Positions 41,327-49,964 of a DNA stretch of 64,000 nucleotides are shown here, piece by piece. A program made the translations under genes and the position numbers. Each line of letters begins with the position of its first letter. Position 1 is the stretch's first letter. Source of the stretch: Arthrobacter sulfonylureivorans (lineage in GTDB: Bacteria > Actinomycetota > Actinomycetes > Actinomycetales > Micrococcaceae); contig RJAE01000008.1 in assembly GCA_004000035.1 (NCBI GenBank), forward strand, positions 62,001 through 126,000, written 5' to 3'. Below the pieces are notes generated by a model. The model worked only from the letters and a program-made list of their open reading frames with translations, searched no databases and was not told the origin of the DNA.

Positions 41327-42754
41327 ATGCCCAAGCCGCTGCATTTCAACGCGTTCGTCATGAACACCACCAGCCACATCCACCACGGCCAGTGGCGCCG
41401 TCCCGATGCCGGCCAGACCGAATTCAACGACGTGGACACCTGGATCGGTTTGGCGAAGACGCTGGAGGCCGCCAAGTTCGACGCGATGTTCTTTGCGGAT
41501 GTTTCCGGACTCTACGGTGACCCAGAGGCAGACTTCGACGTCTACGCACGCGAGGGCCTGCAGATCCCGTCGAACGATCCGACCGTGCTGCTCGCGGCGC
41601 TGGCTGTACACACCCAGCACATCGGGTTGGCGACGACGTCGAACGTTGTGCAGAACCACCCGTTCAACTTCGCCCGGCAGATGAGCACCCTGGACCACAT
41701 CTCCCGCGGGCGGATCGCCTGGAACATCGTCACCGGGATCAACGAGAACGCCTCGCGCAACTACGGCCTCCCGGCGCTGACGGACCACACCGAACGCTAT
41801 GCCTGGGCCGACGAGTACGTCGACATCGTGTACAAGCTCTGGGAGGGTTCCTGGGACGAGGGCGCGCTGCTGAAGGACAAGGAGGGCGGCCGGTTCTCCG
41901 ACCCGTCGAAGATCCACAAGATCTTCCACCAGAGCGCCCGCTACCGGGTGGAGGGTCCGCACCTGCCCGCACCGTCGCCGCAGCGCACACCGGTGCTGTT
42001 CCAGGCAGGTTCCTCCACCTCCGGCCGCGAATTTGCCGCGCGCAACGCCGAGGCCGCATTCATCATCGCGCCGACCCGGGAGGTCGCAGGGCAGATCGTC
42101 ACCGACACCCGACGCCGGGCTGCCACCCACGGCCGGCTGCCCGAGGACATCAAGTTTTTCGCCGGGCTGTCCTTCATCATCGGCGAGACGGAGGCCGAGG
42201 CGAAGGCGAAGGAGGCAGAGTACGACCGCTACGTCTCCGTCGAGGGCTACCTCGCGCACATGGCCATCCTTGACCGCACGGGCCGGGTCTACCCGCCGAA
42301 GACCCCGTTGTCGGAGGTGGACACCAACACGTCCAAGGGCTTCACCGAGTGGCTCTCCAAGGCCATCACCGACCGCGAGCCGCTGATCGAGGACCTGGCC
42401 TGGCTGCAGGCCCGCAACTCGAGGATTGTCGGCACCCCGGAGCAGATCGCCGACGAGCTGGAGCTGTGGCGCGACGCCGGCGTGGACGGCATCAACGTGA
42501 TCAACTGGGTGATCCCGGGCTCCTTCGAGGAATTCGGCGAGAAGGTCATGCCGGTGCTGCGCGAGCGCGGCCTGGCCCAGAGCGAGTACGCCGAGGGCCC
42601 ACTGCGGCAGAAGCTGTTCGGCTCTCCCCTGCTCAACGACCGGCACCCGGCTGCCGCCTACCGCGGTGCCTTTGCCAACGGCCCGGCCAGCTGGGAGGAA
42701 GCCGGAGCTGCGGCGCCTGCCACGGAGGACTCAGCCGAGCAGGCCACGGTCTAG
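41327..42754 (+). CDS. NtaA/SnaA/DszA-like FMN-dependent monooxygenase
   Basis: A 475-residue luciferase-like monooxygenase of the NtaA/SnaA/DszA/SoxA group, which runs 440-480 aa. Diagnostic parts are LHFNAFVMNTTSHIHHGQWR, FDAMFFADVSGLYGD, HISRGRIAWNIVTGINENAS and FQAGSSTSGREFAARNAEA. These enzymes use FMNH2 from a separate reductase to oxidise N- or S-containing substrates. The ATG at 41327 follows AAGGACAG. It is transcribed divergently from an Opp-type importer and a SfnB/DszC-like gene, so a two-enzyme desulfurisation or similar pathway is likely. No flavin reductase gene is visible nearby. Confidence 0.87.
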   Translation: MPKPLHFNAFVMNTTSHIHHGQWRRPDAGQTEFNDVDTWIGLAKTLEAAKFDAMFFADVSGLYGDPEADFDVYAREGLQIPSNDPTVLLAALAVHTQHIGLATTSNVVQNHPFNFARQMSTLDHISRGRIAWNIVTGINENASRNYGLPALTDHTERYAWADEYVDIVYKLWEGSWDEGALLKDKEGGRFSDPSKIHKIFHQSARYRVEGPHLPAPSPQRTPVLFQAGSSTSGREFAARNAEAAFIIAPTREVAGQIVTDTRRRAATHGRLPEDIKFFAGLSFIIGETEAEAKAKEAEYDRYVSVEGYLAHMAILDRTGRVYPPKTPLSEVDTNTSKGFTEWLSKAITDREPLIEDLAWLQARNSRIVGTPEQIADELELWRDAGVDGINVINWVIPGSFEEFGEKVMPVLRERGLAQSEYAEGPLRQKLFGSPLLNDRHPAAAYRGAFANGPASWEEAGAAAPATEDSAEQATV

Positions 42755-42802
42755 TACTGACGCCGATCCGGCTCTCACGACGAGCAGCCAGGATCTACTC
42801 GC

Positions 42803-42846
42803 AAAAGTGTGCGGTGTGAAATCGACTTTCACACCGCACACTTTTT
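42803..42846. terminator. Bidirectional Rho-independent terminator
   Basis: AAAAGTGTGCGGTGTGAAA pairs perfectly with its complement across a TCGAC loop, giving a 19-bp stem flanked by A-run and T-run. It lies between convergent genes (monooxygenase and DJ-1/PfpI protein) and can terminate both. This is the clearest intrinsic terminator in the window. Confidence 0.92.
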
Positions 42847-42864
42847 GGATTTTCGGGGCGCCGA

Positions 42865-43425
42865 TCACGAGGTCTCGGCGAGTACGTCCTTGATCCCGTC
42901 GACAAACTGGTCCAGGTCGCCGGGGTTGCGGGAGGTGATCAGCGTCCAGCCGTGTTCACGGTCGATCACCACGGGTTTGTCGTCCCATTGGCCGCCGGAG
43001 TTCATGATGTCCGCCTTGAGCGAGATGTACGAGGTCAGCGTCTTGCCTCGGGTGCGTTCGGTTTCCACCAACAGCCACGGGCCATGGCAGATGGCGGCGA
43101 TCGGCCGGCCGGATTCGGCGAAGGACCGCACGATTCCCTGGGCATCCGGGTCCAGCCGCAGCGCGTCCGCATTCAGCGTGCCGCCGGGCAGCACCAGCAG
43201 GTCGTAGTCGCCGTCGGACACCTCGGGCAAGGGCTTGTCCACCGGGATTTTCTCGCCGCGTTCCCAGTCCCCCACCATCGTTTCCACCTCGCCGGCTTCG
43301 GGCGCCGCGATGAGGACATCCACTCCGGCTGCCCGGAGTTTTTCCACCGGAACCTTCAATTCGTCCTGCTCAACGCCGCGGTTGCTGACCGCAACCAGGA
43401 CTTTTTTGCCTGCAATTTCTGGCAT
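42865..43425 (-). CDS. DJ-1/PfpI family protein (type 1 glutamine amidotransferase-like)
   Basis: A 186-residue protein of the PfpI group. The nucleophile elbow AICHGPWLLV gives Cys113, and VLPGGTLNADALRLDP plus SRNPGDLDQFVDGI are standard for YhbO/PfpI proteins. Family members have been linked to deglycase/chaperone activity and stress protection. The ATG at 43425 follows GAAGGACGG. The frame is open far upstream, but that stretch runs antisense to the di-iron protein gene and is not coding. Confidence 0.88.
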   Translation of the reverse strand: MPEIAGKKVLVAVSNRGVEQDELKVPVEKLRAAGVDVLIAAPEAGEVETMVGDWERGEKIPVDKPLPEVSDGDYDLLVLPGGTLNADALRLDPDAQGIVRSFAESGRPIAAICHGPWLLVETERTRGKTLTSYISLKADIMNSGGQWDDKPVVIDREHGWTLITSRNPGDLDQFVDGIKDVLAETS

Positions 43426-43626
43426 GGTTTTCCGTCCTTCGTTCGGGGATCTTCGGACTCTTTCCACCTTGCCACCGCTGGGAAGCGAAGCCAAGGGCCC
43501 TGTCCGCAGCCCGGCCAGCCATGCGCCCTCGGCGCCTTGGGGCCTCTTGACGTGGCGAAACCGCGGGGATGCACTTGAAATCAGCGCACCGCCGCTTTCC
43601 CTGCGCCGGTTCAGTAAGGAGACGCC

Positions 43627-44685
43627 GTGAAGCTTCCACATCCCCGGGGTCCGGTCAGCGAGACGCTGCTGAACGCACTGCCACGCAACGATGCTGCGGA
43701 TGCGCTGCCGGAACTGCTGGCCGCCGCTGGGGACGCCGCGGCCGCAACCGAAGATGTGCTGTACGACGACGATCTGCAGTTGGCGCTGTTCTGCCTGTAC
43801 GAACTGCATTACGGCGGGATCGACGGCGTGGACGACCGCTGGGAATGGGACGTGCAGCTGCTGCAGGTCCGCGCCCTGATCGAGCAGCGGGTGGAGTCCA
43901 GGCTGCGCGAATCCGTGGCTGTCTCCGCCCCGGAAAAGCTGACGCCGCAGTCCGTGGCGGACCGGCTCTTCGCGCTGGCGGCGGACGACGACGGGCCAAG
44001 CGTCTCCGCGTTCCTGGCCCGGGAAGCCACGCCGGAGCAGGCAAAGGAATTCGTGGTGCTGCGTTCGGTGTACCAGCTCAAGGAGGCCGACCCGCACACT
44101 TGGGCCATCCCACGGCTGCGCGGCCGGGCAAAGTCGGCGATGGTGGAAATCCAGGCCGATGAATACGGCGGCGGCAAGCCCGGCCGGATCCACGCGGAGC
44201 TTTTCGCCAACACCATGCAGGGTCTGGGGCTCGATCCGTCCTTCGGAGCCTACGTGGACTGCATTCCCGCCATCACCCTGGCATCGGTCAACACCATGTC
44301 CCTCTTCGGGCTGCAGCGCCGCCTGCGCGGAGCGATCTGCGGCCACCTGGCCATCTACGAAATGACCTCGTCGATTCCCAACGGCAAGTACGCACGCGGG
44401 TTCCGCCGGCTGGGATTCGGCGACGAAGTGACCGAATACTTCGACGAGCATGTAGAAGCCGATTCGGTACACGAACAAATTGCCGGCCGGGATCTGGCCG
44501 GCGGACTGATTGCCGAGGACCCGGCGCTCGCCGCGGATGTCTTCTTCGGTGCCCGCAGCGCGCTCTATCTGGACGGCCTGGCGGGCGGCTGGCAACTAGA
44601 TGCCTGGGCCGCGGGCCGCTCCGCGCTGCGGCAGCCGCTTGATCCGGGCCGGGAGGTGGCGGTCGCCGTCGGTGCATCGGTGTGA
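43627..44685 (+). CDS. Heme-oxygenase-like di-iron (iron-containing redox enzyme) family protein
   Basis: A 352-residue helical protein of the 'iron-containing redox enzyme' family, part of the heme-oxygenase-like diiron oxidase (HDO) group. Candidate metal ligands are Glu174 and Asp178 in EIQADEYG, His189, Glu245, and His275, Asp279 and His282 in FDEHVEADSVH. HDO enzymes use O2 for N-oxygenation, C-C cleavage or desaturation. The GTG start has AAGGAG 5 nt upstream. Its stop overlaps the next gene's start (GTGA), which is followed by a CDGSH protein that could pass electrons. The substrate is unknown. Confidence 0.8.
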   Translation: MKLPHPRGPVSETLLNALPRNDAADALPELLAAAGDAAAATEDVLYDDDLQLALFCLYELHYGGIDGVDDRWEWDVQLLQVRALIEQRVESRLRESVAVSAPEKLTPQSVADRLFALAADDDGPSVSAFLAREATPEQAKEFVVLRSVYQLKEADPHTWAIPRLRGRAKSAMVEIQADEYGGGKPGRIHAELFANTMQGLGLDPSFGAYVDCIPAITLASVNTMSLFGLQRRLRGAICGHLAIYEMTSSIPNGKYARGFRRLGFGDEVTEYFDEHVEADSVHEQIAGRDLAGGLIAEDPALAADVFFGARSALYLDGLAGGWQLDAWAAGRSALRQPLDPGREVAVAVGASV

Positions 44686-45650
44686 GGATCGAGTATGTCC
44701 TGCCGCTGAGATGGCAGGACGGCGGAGGCGACGCCGAACTGACCGCCTATGTGGAGTCGCTGCCGGTGTGGGCGGACCTCACGGTGGTGGACGGCTCGCC
44801 GGATTCGGTTTTCGCCCAGCATCACCGGCTCTGGCGGCACCGTGCACAGCACCTTCGCCCGGACGGGCCGGCCACCCCCAACGGGAAAGTGCAGGGGGTG
44901 CTCACCGGACTGCGGCACGCCCGGCATGAGCGGGTGGTCATTGCCGACGACGACGTCCGCTACACGCCGGAGTCGCTGGCCTCGGTGGCGGAATTGCTGG
45001 AGCAGGCCGATCTGGTCCGGCCGCAGAACTACTATGAGCCGCTGCCCTGGCACGCCCGCTGGGACACCGCCCGATCGCTGCTGAACCGGGCCTTCGCCTC
45101 CGACTACCCCGGCACGCTGGCGGTCCGCCGCTCGGTGCTGGTGCAGACACAGGGGTACCGCGGCGACGTCTTGTTCGAGAACTTGGAGCTCATCCGGACC
45201 GTCCAAGCTGCCGGCGGCCGCCAGATCAGGGCCGACGGGGTGTATGTCCGCCGGTTGCCGCCGACGCTGGGGCACTTCGCCGACCAGCGGGTCCGGCAGG
45301 CCTACGATTCGCAGACCCAGCCGGCCCGGTTGGCCGTCGAATTGCTGCTGCTGCCACTGATATTGGTCTTGGTCCGCCGCCCCGCGGCCTGCGCCGCGCT
45401 GGCAGCCACCGCCGTCGTACTGGCGGAAGCAGGACGGCGGCGTGCCGGCGGTACACAGGTTTTCGATACCTGGACTGCGCTGTGGGCGCCGCTCTGGCTG
45501 CTGGAACGCGCGGTGACGTCGTGGATTGCGCTGGCTTGGCGGTGCGCGGGAGGCGTGCCGTACTCCGGCCGGCGCCTGCGAACCGCGGCCAGCAGCCCAG
45601 CGGCGCTGCGGCGGCAGTTGAGCCATCTCAACCTAGGAGAACCAAAATGA
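44682..45650 (+). CDS. Glycosyltransferase (GT2-like), membrane-associated
   Basis: A 322-residue protein with a GT-A fold N-terminal half: YVLPLRWQDGGGDAELTAYV, ADLTVVDGS and the DXD-like VIADDDVRYT. FENLELIRTVQAAGG corresponds to the acceptor region. Two hydrophobic segments (LLLLPLILVLV; CAALAATAVVLA) and a basic C-terminus suggest membrane attachment. The GTG start overlaps the stop of the di-iron gene, and its own stop overlaps the next start as ATGA. A sugar is therefore probably added to, or carried with, the product of the di-iron enzyme. Confidence 0.75.
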   Translation: MRIEYVLPLRWQDGGGDAELTAYVESLPVWADLTVVDGSPDSVFAQHHRLWRHRAQHLRPDGPATPNGKVQGVLTGLRHARHERVVIADDDVRYTPESLASVAELLEQADLVRPQNYYEPLPWHARWDTARSLLNRAFASDYPGTLAVRRSVLVQTQGYRGDVLFENLELIRTVQAAGGRQIRADGVYVRRLPPTLGHFADQRVRQAYDSQTQPARLAVELLLLPLILVLVRRPAACAALAATAVVLAEAGRRRAGGTQVFDTWTALWAPLWLLERAVTSWIALAWRCAGGVPYSGRRLRTAASSPAALRRQLSHLNLGEPK

Positions 45651-45856
45651 CGAGCAAGGAACCGACGGAGATCGTGGTTTGCCCCGACGGGCCGTTGCTG
45701 GTGCGCGGCGACTTTGACCTGGTGGACGGCGACGGCGCGGCGGTGGCCCGGTCGCGGGAGACCGTAGCGCTGTGCCGCTGCGGCGGGTCGGGCATCAAGC
45801 CCTACTGCGACGGCACGCACAAGCTGTTGGCGGCCCGGCGCAAAGCGGCGCAGTAG
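45647..45856 (+). CDS. CDGSH-type [2Fe-2S] protein
   Basis: A 69-residue protein with one CDGSH cluster motif: Cys43-x-Cys45, Ser48, Pro52, Cys54-Asp-Gly-Thr-His58 (CRCGGSGIKPYCDGTH). The three Cys and one His should bind a [2Fe-2S] cluster. The ATG overlaps the glycosyltransferase stop as ATGA and has AGGAG 7 nt upstream; the longer upstream frame is not used. As the third coupled gene behind a di-iron oxygenase-like protein, it is a plausible electron donor. Confidence 0.9.
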   Translation: MTSKEPTEIVVCPDGPLLVRGDFDLVDGDGAAVARSRETVALCRCGGSGIKPYCDGTHKLLAARRKAAQ

Positions 45857-45901
45857 TAGTGCGCCGGCGGCACCGTGCTTCCGTGGCGCTGAGAGCTACT
45901 T

Positions 45902-46768
45902 GTGCCTGAGGAATTCAACCGAGGACCCGCCAATGAGCCGTCGCCGCCCGTCCGCGGGCCGGCCGACGAGCGCTTTGTGGGCGGGCGGGACCTGACCAGG
46001 TGGACCACGCCGCAAGGAAAGTTGCTGGCGCGGTGGATGGACCGGATCAGCAGCATGCTGGGCCCGCACGCGGCGTTGATCCTCACGTTGGCGGTCGGCG
46101 CGATGGTCGCCGTGCTGCTCACGGTCGCGTCGACGGAGATCTACGAGGCTGTGACGGAGGGCGACGGGGTTGCCGAATTGGACCGTCCAGCCCTCGACGC
46201 GGCCGAAAGCCTCAGGTCGCCCTGGCTCAACACGGCGGTGACCGCGTTCACGAACATCGGCGGCCCCATCGGCATGCCCATCCTCGCCGTCCTGGTTTTG
46301 GTCATCCTGACGTTCCGGCGGCGGTCTTGGACACCGGCCATCGTGATGATCACTGCTGCCGGAGGGTCCTTGTTGATGACGGTGGTAGCCAAGCAGTTCA
46401 TTGGCCGGGCCCGTCCGGCGCTCGCCGATGCCGTGCCGCCGTTCGAATCTTCTGCGTCCTTTCCCAGCGGTCACTCCCTGAACGCGGTGGTCATCGCCGG
46501 CGTCGTGGCGTACCTGCTCATGCTCCGCCAGACGAGAAGAAGATCCCGGTTCCTCACGGGCGGCGCCGCAGTTTTGTTTGCGCTGACCATGGGGTTGAGC
46601 CGGGTCTACCTTGGCCATCACTGGTTCACTGACGTTCTGGTCGCCTGGACCCTCGGAGTAGCGTGGCTGGCTCTGGTCATCACCGCCCACCGCCTGTACC
46701 TGACGGTCTGGTACCGCCGGGAAGGACCGGTCCACACCCATCGGGGGTCTCCGCCCGCGAAGCACTAG
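45902..46768 (+). CDS. PAP2-family membrane phosphatase
   Basis: A 288-residue membrane protein of the type 2 phosphatidic acid phosphatase family. The tripartite motif is complete: KQFIGRARP, SFPSGHS and SRVYLGHHWFTD. About six helices follow a 45-residue Pro-rich N-terminus. Such enzymes dephosphorylate lipid phosphates such as undecaprenyl pyrophosphate or phosphatidate. The GTG start has only a weak site. It begins 45 nt after the CDGSH gene, so it could be a fourth member of that transcript, but it is not coupled. Confidence 0.9.
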   Translation: MPEEFNRGPANEPSPPVRGPADERFVGGRDLTRWTTPQGKLLARWMDRISSMLGPHAALILTLAVGAMVAVLLTVASTEIYEAVTEGDGVAELDRPALDAAESLRSPWLNTAVTAFTNIGGPIGMPILAVLVLVILTFRRRSWTPAIVMITAAGGSLLMTVVAKQFIGRARPALADAVPPFESSASFPSGHSLNAVVIAGVVAYLLMLRQTRRRSRFLTGGAAVLFALTMGLSRVYLGHHWFTDVLVAWTLGVAWLALVITAHRLYLTVWYRREGPVHTHRGSPPAKH

Positions 46769-46879
46769 TGGCCCGAGGACGTCTGGCGAGACGGCCTAAG
46801 CCTGCCGCGTGCCACCGGCGGCGGCTATATTGGCCACATCAGCCAGCCCGCACCGCAACGGATCAGGAGTGCATCCGCC

Positions 46880-48628
46880 ATGGCCAAGGAACTCGCAGCA
46901 CAGCTCATCGAACAGCTAAAGGCCGCCGGGGTGCGCCGGATTTATGGCATTGTCGGAGACAGTCTGAATCCAATCGTCGACGCCGTGCGGCAGACCGGTG
47001 GTTCGGCCGCGGGCGGGATCGACTGGGTGCATGTCCGCCACGAGGAAGCCGCCGCATTTGCCGCCGCTGCCGAGGCCCAACTGACCGGAGAGCTGGCGGT
47101 CTGCGCCGGCTCCTGCGGACCAGGCAACCTACACCTGATCAACGGCTTGTACGATGCCAACCGGTCGGGCGCCCCGGTGCTGGCCATCGCCTCGCACATT
47201 CCCAGCAAGCAGATCGGCAGCACTTACTTTCAGGAAACCCACCCCGACCGGCTGTTCAACGAGTGCTCGGTGTATTCGGAAATGGTCAGCACGGCAGAAC
47301 AAGCTCCGCGGGTGATGCACAGCGCCATCCAGTACGCCCTCGGTCTGCGGGGCGTCGCCGTCGTCACGCTCCCCGGAGACATCGTCAGCCTCGACGCGGT
47401 GGCGCCCACTCCGAAGCCGGCCTTGTGCCGGCCAGGATCACTGAGTCCGGATCCGGAGAGTGTCAGGATGCTGGCCAGCGCCATTAACGACGCCGGCAAG
47501 GTGGCCATTTTTGCCGGCGCGGGCGTGGCCGGCGCACACGACGAAGTTATCGCACTGGCCGAGCTGATCGGCGCCCCGATCGGCCACTCATTGCGGGGCA
47601 AGGACTTTATCCAGTACGACAACCCTTTCGACATCGGGATGACCGGCTTGCTGGGCTACGGCGCCGCCGCCGAGGGCATCGAGGACGCCGACCTGCTGAT
47701 CCTTCTCGGCACGGACTTCCCCTACGAGCAGTTCCTGCCGGACACGAAGACCGCCCAAGTGGACCGGGCCGCCGAGCATCTGGGCCGCCGGACGAACGTA
47801 GACATTGCGGTCCACGGCGACGTGTTGCCCACGCTGACCGCACTGCTGCCGCTGGTCAAACACAAGCGCAGCCGCCGGTTCCTGGAGAAACTGCTGAAGA
47901 AGCACGACAAGCTGATGAATAAGGCGGTGGGCGCCTACACGCGCAGGGCGGAGGAGCTGGTGCCGATCCATCCCGAATACGCCGCTTCGGTGCTGGACCA
48001 GGTGGCGGCACCGGACGCGGTGTTCACTGCCGATACCGGCATGTGCAACGTCTGGACCGCCCGCTACATCCGACCTTTGGGGACGCGCCGGCTGATCGGT
48101 TCCTACCTGCACGGGTCCATGGCCAACGCCCTGCCGCACGCCATCGGTGCGCAGTTCGCCTATCCCGGCCGGCAGGTCATCTCGGTCTCGGGCGACGGCG
48201 GGCTGTCCATGCTGCTGGGCGAACTGATCACCGCCGCTTCCTACCGGCTGCCGGTGAACGTGGTGGTGTTCAACAATTCAACGCTGGGCATGGTCAAGCT
48301 GGAAATGCTCGTGGACGGGCTGCCGGACTTCGGCGTGGACGTGCCGGACGCCAATTATGCGGCCGTGGCCCAGGCCCTGGGTTTCCACGCGGTGCGCGTT
48401 ACCGATCCAGCCGAGATCGAGACCGCTTACCGCACGGCCTTCGCCCACGCCGGGCCGTCCTTGGTGGAGCTGATCACCGACCCGAAAGCGCTCTCGCTGC
48501 CGCCTAAGATCACCGGCGAACAGGTCTTCGGATTCGCGACGGCCATGTCCAAGGTGGTGCTGAACCGTGGCGCCGGCGAGGCCGTGAGCATGGCCCGCAG
48601 CAACCTGCGCAACATCCCCCGCGGGTGA
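46880..48628 (+). CDS. poxB: Pyruvate oxidase/dehydrogenase (quinone), thiamine-diphosphate dependent
   Basis: A 582-residue ThDP enzyme of the PoxB type. The catalytic Glu is in RHEEAA (around residue 55). The FAD/central domain starts near 190. The ThDP-Mg motif runs from GDGGLSMLLGELITAA to FNNSTLGMVKLEM. PoxB converts pyruvate to acetate and CO2, passing electrons to menaquinone at the membrane. The ATG has AGGAG about 10 nt upstream. It is a single gene. Confidence 0.9.
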   Translation: MAKELAAQLIEQLKAAGVRRIYGIVGDSLNPIVDAVRQTGGSAAGGIDWVHVRHEEAAAFAAAAEAQLTGELAVCAGSCGPGNLHLINGLYDANRSGAPVLAIASHIPSKQIGSTYFQETHPDRLFNECSVYSEMVSTAEQAPRVMHSAIQYALGLRGVAVVTLPGDIVSLDAVAPTPKPALCRPGSLSPDPESVRMLASAINDAGKVAIFAGAGVAGAHDEVIALAELIGAPIGHSLRGKDFIQYDNPFDIGMTGLLGYGAAAEGIEDADLLILLGTDFPYEQFLPDTKTAQVDRAAEHLGRRTNVDIAVHGDVLPTLTALLPLVKHKRSRRFLEKLLKKHDKLMNKAVGAYTRRAEELVPIHPEYAASVLDQVAAPDAVFTADTGMCNVWTARYIRPLGTRRLIGSYLHGSMANALPHAIGAQFAYPGRQVISVSGDGGLSMLLGELITAASYRLPVNVVVFNNSTLGMVKLEMLVDGLPDFGVDVPDANYAAVAQALGFHAVRVTDPAEIETAYRTAFAHAGPSLVELITDPKALSLPPKITGEQVFGFATAMSKVVLNRGAGEAVSMARSNLRNIPRG

Positions 48629-48720
48629 CCGGCGGTTGACCGGGTCCGGCCTTGATCGGGCGGTTGACCGGCCCCAGCACCGATCTGGCGGCGGCCGTCC
48701 CCGGGCCGGATACTGGAGCC

Positions 48721-48936
48721 GTGGAGATTGAACTGGAATCAGTGCTGACGTGTCCGGCCTGCGGGCATGCGGCTACCGCGCAGATGCCCACTGATGCGTG
48801 CCAGTTTTTCTGGTTCTGCCCTCGCTGTAACTCGCGGATACGGCCGCTCGAGGGAGATTGCTGCGTGTTTTGCTCGTACGGCACTACCCGGTGCCCGCCG
48901 AAGCAGGCCGAAGCTTCCCAGTCAGCCCATTGCTAG
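48721..48936 (+). CDS. GDCCVxC domain protein (Cys form)
   Basis: A 71-residue zinc-ribbon-like protein. It has CPACGH, the segment MPTDACQFFWFCPRCNS and the family signature GDCCVFCSYG. Some members carry selenocysteine in this motif; here all are Cys codons. The GTG at 48721 matches the usual start VEIELESVLTCP-type; the open frame runs further upstream without conservation. Relatives often accompany mercury- or metal-resistance genes, but none are adjacent here. Function is unknown. Confidence 0.85.
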   Translation: MEIELESVLTCPACGHAATAQMPTDACQFFWFCPRCNSRIRPLEGDCCVFCSYGTTRCPPKQAEASQSAHC

Positions 48937-49100
48937 GCCGCCGTTCCACCGAGGCGGCCAAGGACTCCGATGTTGTAGTGACCATGGGCCGCGGCGACGA
49001 GTGCACGTTTTCCCCGGCAGGCGCTACGAGGACTGGGGCTGGCGGACCCCGCCGGCAAAGTGGGCGCTAGGCTGGAAGTCCCGAATTTGAGGAGAGGTCC

Positions 49101-49400
49101 ATGGACTCCGTTGCCCCTACCCTGTTGACCAGCGCCGGCCTGATCGGCGGCTTCCAAACCGCACGCGCCACCAAGAACCGGCCGCTGGGCGGAGCCGTGC
49201 TGTTCGCGGCAGGTGCCGGCGCCTTCGCGCTGTGGAAGCGCAACGCCGGTGCGGGCCGGGCGGCCGCCCTCACCGCCGGATATTTGGCCGCTTTCGGACT
49301 GTCCCACCCGCTGGCCAAGAAGATCGGCGCCTGGCCGTCCGTCTATACAGTGACGGCGGCGACGGCGGTGGCGTCGCTGGTCTTCGGCCGCAAGCGCTGA
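49101..49400 (+). CDS. Small hypothetical membrane protein
   Basis: A 99-residue protein rich in Ala and Gly with about three hydrophobic stretches (LLTSAGLIGGF, AVLFAAGAGAFALW, VYTVTAATAVASLVFG) and a basic end (GRKR). I do not recognise the family. The ATG follows GAGGAGAGG, a strong ribosome site. Its stop lies 1 nt from the stop of the convergent DUF488 gene. Confidence 0.7.
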   Translation: MDSVAPTLLTSAGLIGGFQTARATKNRPLGGAVLFAAGAGAFALWKRNAGAGRAAALTAGYLAAFGLSHPLAKKIGAWPSVYTVTAATAVASLVFGRKR

Positions 49401-49401
49401 C

Positions 49402-49950
49402 CTAATCCTCCGCGCGGTCCCAGAAAAGCTGGCCGTCGTCGCTTCTGGCGCCGGCCGACGGCTCATGGATTGATTCCTTGCCGCCCGGCAGCAGATGCAC
49501 CACGTCAACCTGGTGCAGGGCTACCAGCACATCAGAGATGAGCCGGCGATGGCACCGCCACCACACGCTCTCGCTGCACATGATCGCCACCTCGGCGGCC
49601 TCGGCATCGGCCAGCAGGCGCCCCAGGCCACCGGCGAATTCCGGCGTGCGGGTGTAGGCGGCGTAGGCGCGGAATGCTGCAACCCGCCACCAAACGTCGG
49701 GCTCCGGCTCCCCTGCCGGAATCCGACGTCGTCCGCCCAACGCCTCTTCCCAGCGGTAGCCGAGACCGGCGTCGCGAAGCCATCCGGCGAGCGCATCGCT
49801 GCCCATGTCCGGGTGCTTGCGGCTGCCCGGGAAGCGGCGGACGTCAACGACTTTCTGCACGCCGGCTCCGTTGAGCAGTGCAGCTAGTTCGTCAGGCGTG
49901 CTGGTGCCGTGGCCGAAGGTCAACAGCCGGAGGGCACCGCTCTGGCTCAT
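49402..49950 (-). CDS. DUF488 family protein
   Basis: A 182-residue protein with the DUF488 N-terminus LLTFGHGTSTPDELAALL, the VVDVRRFPGSRKHP motif and MCSESVWWRCHRRLISDVL, where a Cys and adjacent basic residues are conserved. DUF488 proteins have no established activity. The ATG at 49950 is used, although an in-frame GTG three codons upstream is possible. It lies 14 nt downstream of the LapA-like gene's stop codon, so the two are probably co-transcribed. Confidence 0.85.
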   Translation of the reverse strand: MSQSGALRLLTFGHGTSTPDELAALLNGAGVQKVVDVRRFPGSRKHPDMGSDALAGWLRDAGLGYRWEEALGGRRRIPAGEPEPDVWWRVAAFRAYAAYTRTPEFAGGLGRLLADAEAAEVAIMCSESVWWRCHRRLISDVLVALHQVDVVHLLPGGKESIHEPSAGARSDDGQLFWDRAED

Positions 49951-49964
49951 CTGCGCCACCGGAG

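Noticed and set aside
38866-41520. Long open frame (884 codons) on the plus strand opposite the importer permease and binding-protein genes
   Set aside because: It runs antisense to genes with clear signatures and has the Arg/Gly/Val-rich composition of high-GC shadow frames, no start signal and no recognisable domain. Similar antisense frames at 35697-37712, 5821-7221, 41261-42646 and 60136-61914 were rejected for the same reason.
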